From: Candidatus Shapirobacteria bacterium
GTDB taxonomy: Bacteria; Patescibacteriota; Microgenomatia; UBA12405
NCBI GenBank assembly: GCA_020056515.1
Contig: JAGVHP010000062.1
Span: 1-8,232, forward strand
Reading direction: 5' to 3'
Length of the DNA: 8,232 nucleotides
Part shown: piece by piece, positions 7,117 to 8,232 of the stretch
Layout: every line of letters starts with the position of its first letter
How positions within the stretch are numbered: the stretch's first letter is position 1
The notes under the pieces: model-generated
What the model was told of the DNA's origin: nothing
The model's input: the letters and a program-made list of their open reading frames with translations, nothing else
The model's database searches: none
Position numbers and translations under genes: made by a program

Positions 7117-7660
7117 AGATTATTTTAATTAAATTTACGGCAATAGTCGGAGCCATGATTTTGAAAGAGGACAGCCACATTAAAATACCGATGGCGACTC
7201 CCCCAAAAATATCGACAGGATAATGAAAACCAACTAAAACTCTAAAAAAGATTAAAGGGGAAACAATGATAAGATAGAGATGATAATCGAAAACGGGATA
7301 CCGCGAAAGAAAGAGAAAAAAGAAGGTGGCTTTAATAGTGTGGCCGGAAGGAAAAGCGCCGCTTTGATACCATTTATCAACTAAACCAACCGGGGTAGTA
7401 TCGTGTCGGACAAACATGGGCCGGCGCCAATAAATTTTCTTTTTAATCAGTCTTTCAACAACTTCGGCCAAGACAGTAGCAGCCAGCAACTGCCAGAATA
7501 CATTGGGGTGGCGGCCAACCAAGAGAATTGAGAGATAAAGAAAAAAGAACCATATAGAGTAATTAAAAACGATTAGTAAGGTTTTGCCCAATTGAGACGA
7601 CTCGAGTAATTTAAGAAAATCGAGACGTGGCTGCCAGAAAAGAATTGGATATTTTTTCAT
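7091..7660 (-). CDS. PAP2-family membrane phosphatase
   Basis: This is a 189-aa membrane protein with about five or six hydrophobic helices and all three phosphatidic-acid-phosphatase motifs: C1 K73-x6-RP (KKKIYWRRP), C2 FPSGHT (103-108, catalytic H107) and C3 R140-x5-H146-x3-D150 (RVLVGFHYPVD). The family removes phosphate from lipid phosphates or pyrophosphates, with the active site normally facing outward. The serine that usually precedes the C3 arginine is F139 here. Lipid substrates cannot be told apart by sequence. The DUF2298 gene next to it suggests an undecaprenyl-pyrophosphate (BcrC/PgpB-like) role in recycling the lipid carrier. This is the first gene of the leftward cluster. An in-frame TAA lies directly before the ATG, and the next Met (M82) falls after motif C1, so the start is essentially forced. 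Confidence 0.92.
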   Translation of the reverse strand: MKKYPILFWQPRLDFLKLLESSQLGKTLLIVFNYSIWFFFLYLSILLVGRHPNVFWQLLAATVLAEVVERLIKKKIYWRRPMFVRHDTTPVGLVDKWYQSGAFPSGHTIKATFFFLFLSRYPVFDYHLYLIIVSPLIFFRVLVGFHYPVDIFGGVAIGILMWLSSFKIMAPTIAVNLIKIIYDFVFGRF

Positions 7661-7676
7661 TTATAATCAGTAAATG
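7658..7676. repeat. Inverted repeat CATTTA-N7-TAAATG joining the two divergent start codons
   Basis: CATTTA (7658-7663) and TAAATG (7671-7676) are perfect inverted copies separated by seven bases. Each arm contains the start codon of one divergent gene and its preceding TAA. The centre contains the predicted -10 box. It could be an operator or a chance result of two TAAATG starts placed back to back. Confidence 0.5.
7662..7667 (+). promoter_or_regulatory. Predicted -10 box (TATAAT) of the glycosyltransferase gene, leaderless start
   Basis: A perfect TATAAT is followed by six bases (CAGTAA) and then the ATG at 7674. With normal spacing, transcription would begin at or next to the A of the ATG. 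No good -35 box is found 16-18 bases upstream; TTGGAT at 7645-7650 is only 11 bases away. Confidence 0.5.
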
Positions 7677-8232
7677 CCTAAAAGTATATTGATTAGCCTG
7701 ACTTATTATTATCCCAATATTTCTGGGCTAAGTCAGTATGCAAAGATTTTAGCAGAAGAATTGGTAAAAAGAGGCAGTGAGGTAACAATTCTTTGTGGTA
7801 ATCATCAAAGAAAACTATCTGAATCGGAATACGTAAACGGGGTAAAAATTGTTCGTTTGAAGGCAATTAGAGCGAGAAAAGGGTTGATTATTCCAAGTAT
7901 CTTTTGGAAGAGCATTAATTTAGTAAAAAATACCGAAATAGTAAATTGTCATTTTCCATCAATCGAAGGGGTGTGGGTAGCAATATTGGCGAAAGTATTT
8001 AGAAAGAAATTAATTGTCACTTATCACTGCCACTACAACCGGGTAGCGGAATGGTGGCAATATTTAGCCTATGTTTTGGCCGATAAAATTGTAGTAAATT
8101 CAATTGACTATATTGAGGGAAATAATTTACTAAAGAGTTTTCGAAAAAAAATAGCAGAAATTTGGCCGCCGATTCAAATCCCTCTCCCCGCCAAGGCGGG
8201 GCATCTCCCTTTGATGAAAGGGAGAAATACAA
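7674..8232 (+). CDS. GT4-family glycosyltransferase, N-terminal part (cut by window edge)
   Basis: This is 186 codons of an open frame running off the right edge. MPKSILISLTYYYPNISG (1-18) followed by LSQYAKILAEELVKRGSEV (19-37) is the usual N-terminal Rossmann start of GT-B, GT4-family transferases: first strand, glycine loop and first helix. It is followed by VTIL, NGVKIVRLK, NCHFPSIEG, a LIVTYHCHY segment and LADKIVVNSIDY, ending with IWPPIQ (163-168), which corresponds to the family's PPI at the end of the acceptor domain. The donor-binding C-terminal domain is outside the window. From residue 169 the sequence (IPLPAKAGHLPLMKGRN) is encoded by a two-hairpin palindromic repeat that stays in frame. 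An in-frame TAA immediately precedes the ATG, so this is the first possible start. There is no SD. TATAAT six bases upstream predicts a leaderless transcript. It is divergent from the PAP2 gene and likely acts on envelope glycans. Confidence 0.88.
   Translation, partial: MPKSILISLTYYYPNISGLSQYAKILAEELVKRGSEVTILCGNHQRKLSESEYVNGVKIVRLKAIRARKGLIIPSIFWKSINLVKNTEIVNCHFPSIEGVWVAILAKVFRKKLIVTYHCHYNRVAEWWQYLAYVLADKIVVNSIDYIEGNNLLKSFRKKIAEIWPPIQIPLPAKAGHLPLMKGRNT
7683..7688 (-). promoter_or_regulatory. Possible -10 box (TATACT) for the leftward cluster
   Basis: Read leftward, TATACT ends 22 bases before the PAP2 ATG and lies inside the glycosyltransferase coding sequence. The intergenic region has only 13 bases, so any promoter for the cluster must lie in this gene or beyond it. 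No convincing -35 box is visible, so this is a weak call. Confidence 0.28.
8178..8228. repeat. Palindromic repeat element, copy 2, inside the glycosyltransferase gene
   Basis: It begins ATCCCTCT (8178-8185) like copy 1, then carries an extra GC-rich hairpin: CCCCGCC (8186-8192), AA, GGCGGGG (8195-8201). The shared hairpin follows with a nine-base stem: TCTCCCTTT (8204-8212), loop GATG, AAAGGGAGA (8217-8225). It is read in frame on the + strand as IPLPAKAGHLPLMKGRN. Relative to its host gene it is in the opposite orientation to copy 1. Confidence 0.8.

Noticed and set aside
8186..8201. GC-rich hairpin as a terminator or attenuator in the glycosyltransferase gene.
   Set aside because: It is followed by CATCTCCC and not by a T-run, and the reading frame continues through it. 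It fits better as part of the repeat element.
8017..8232. Open frame on the - strand giving a peptide with SSKGDAPPWRGEGF.
   Set aside because: It is antisense to the glycosyltransferase, whose frame has clear family motifs. Its N-terminal residues are only the reverse reading of the palindromic repeat.
7674..8232. Glycosyltransferase gene as horizontally acquired on base composition.
   Set aside because: Two 60-base lines I counted (7741-7800, 7921-7980) are 35% G+C, but lines in the leftward cluster range from about 23% (6841-6900) to 65% (1321-1380). The difference is within the local spread.

Overview
The window looks like chromosomal DNA from a small-genome bacterium of the Candidate Phyla Radiation (Patescibacteria), most plausibly a Microgenomates-type lineage. 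This is inferred from gene content and style, not from a marker gene. The signs are almost no intergenic DNA, genes overlapping by 1 to 26 bases, a compact UvrD/PcrA helicase without the usual C-terminal tail, a FemX-type peptidoglycan bridge enzyme, a 'YYY' (DUF2298) membrane protein, and almost no Shine-Dalgarno sequences. TGA is used as a normal stop (gatA and the DUF2298 gene), so this is not a lineage that reads UGA as glycine.

Layout: seven genes run leftward as one head-to-tail cluster from 7660 to beyond base 1. In transcription order they are a PAP2 phosphatase (7660-7091), a DUF2298 polytopic membrane protein (7116-5044), a UvrD/PcrA helicase (5032-3161), a FemX/FemAB aminoacyltransferase (3131-2091), gatC (2082-1777), gatA (1777-350) and a Nudix hydrolase cut by the window edge (353-1). 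The only gaps over 10 bases inside the cluster are 11 and 29 bases. On the right a GT4-type glycosyltransferase starts at 7674 on the + strand and runs off the window. The two divergent start codons are only 13 bases apart. No stretch over 300 bases is non-coding, and no tRNA, rRNA, CRISPR array or transposase is visible.

Functions: GatC and GatA are two of the three subunits of the tRNA-dependent amidotransferase (GatB is not in the window). FemX, PAP2, DUF2298 and the glycosyltransferase all point to cell-envelope work: peptidoglycan cross-bridges, lipid-carrier recycling and glycan transfer. The helicase and the Nudix enzyme are repair and housekeeping functions carried in the same transcript.

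The most unusual feature is repetitive DNA inside coding sequence. A palindromic element with the core TCTCCCTT/AAGGGAGA occurs twice, in opposite orientation relative to the host gene. One copy sits in frame just before the last four residues of GatA, and the other in frame inside the glycosyltransferase. Smaller low-complexity repeats lie in frame in the helicase and in the DUF2298 gene, and at the junction of those two genes. The other notable point is the divergent promoter region, where a perfect TATAAT lies six bases before the glycosyltransferase ATG and predicts a leaderless mRNA.
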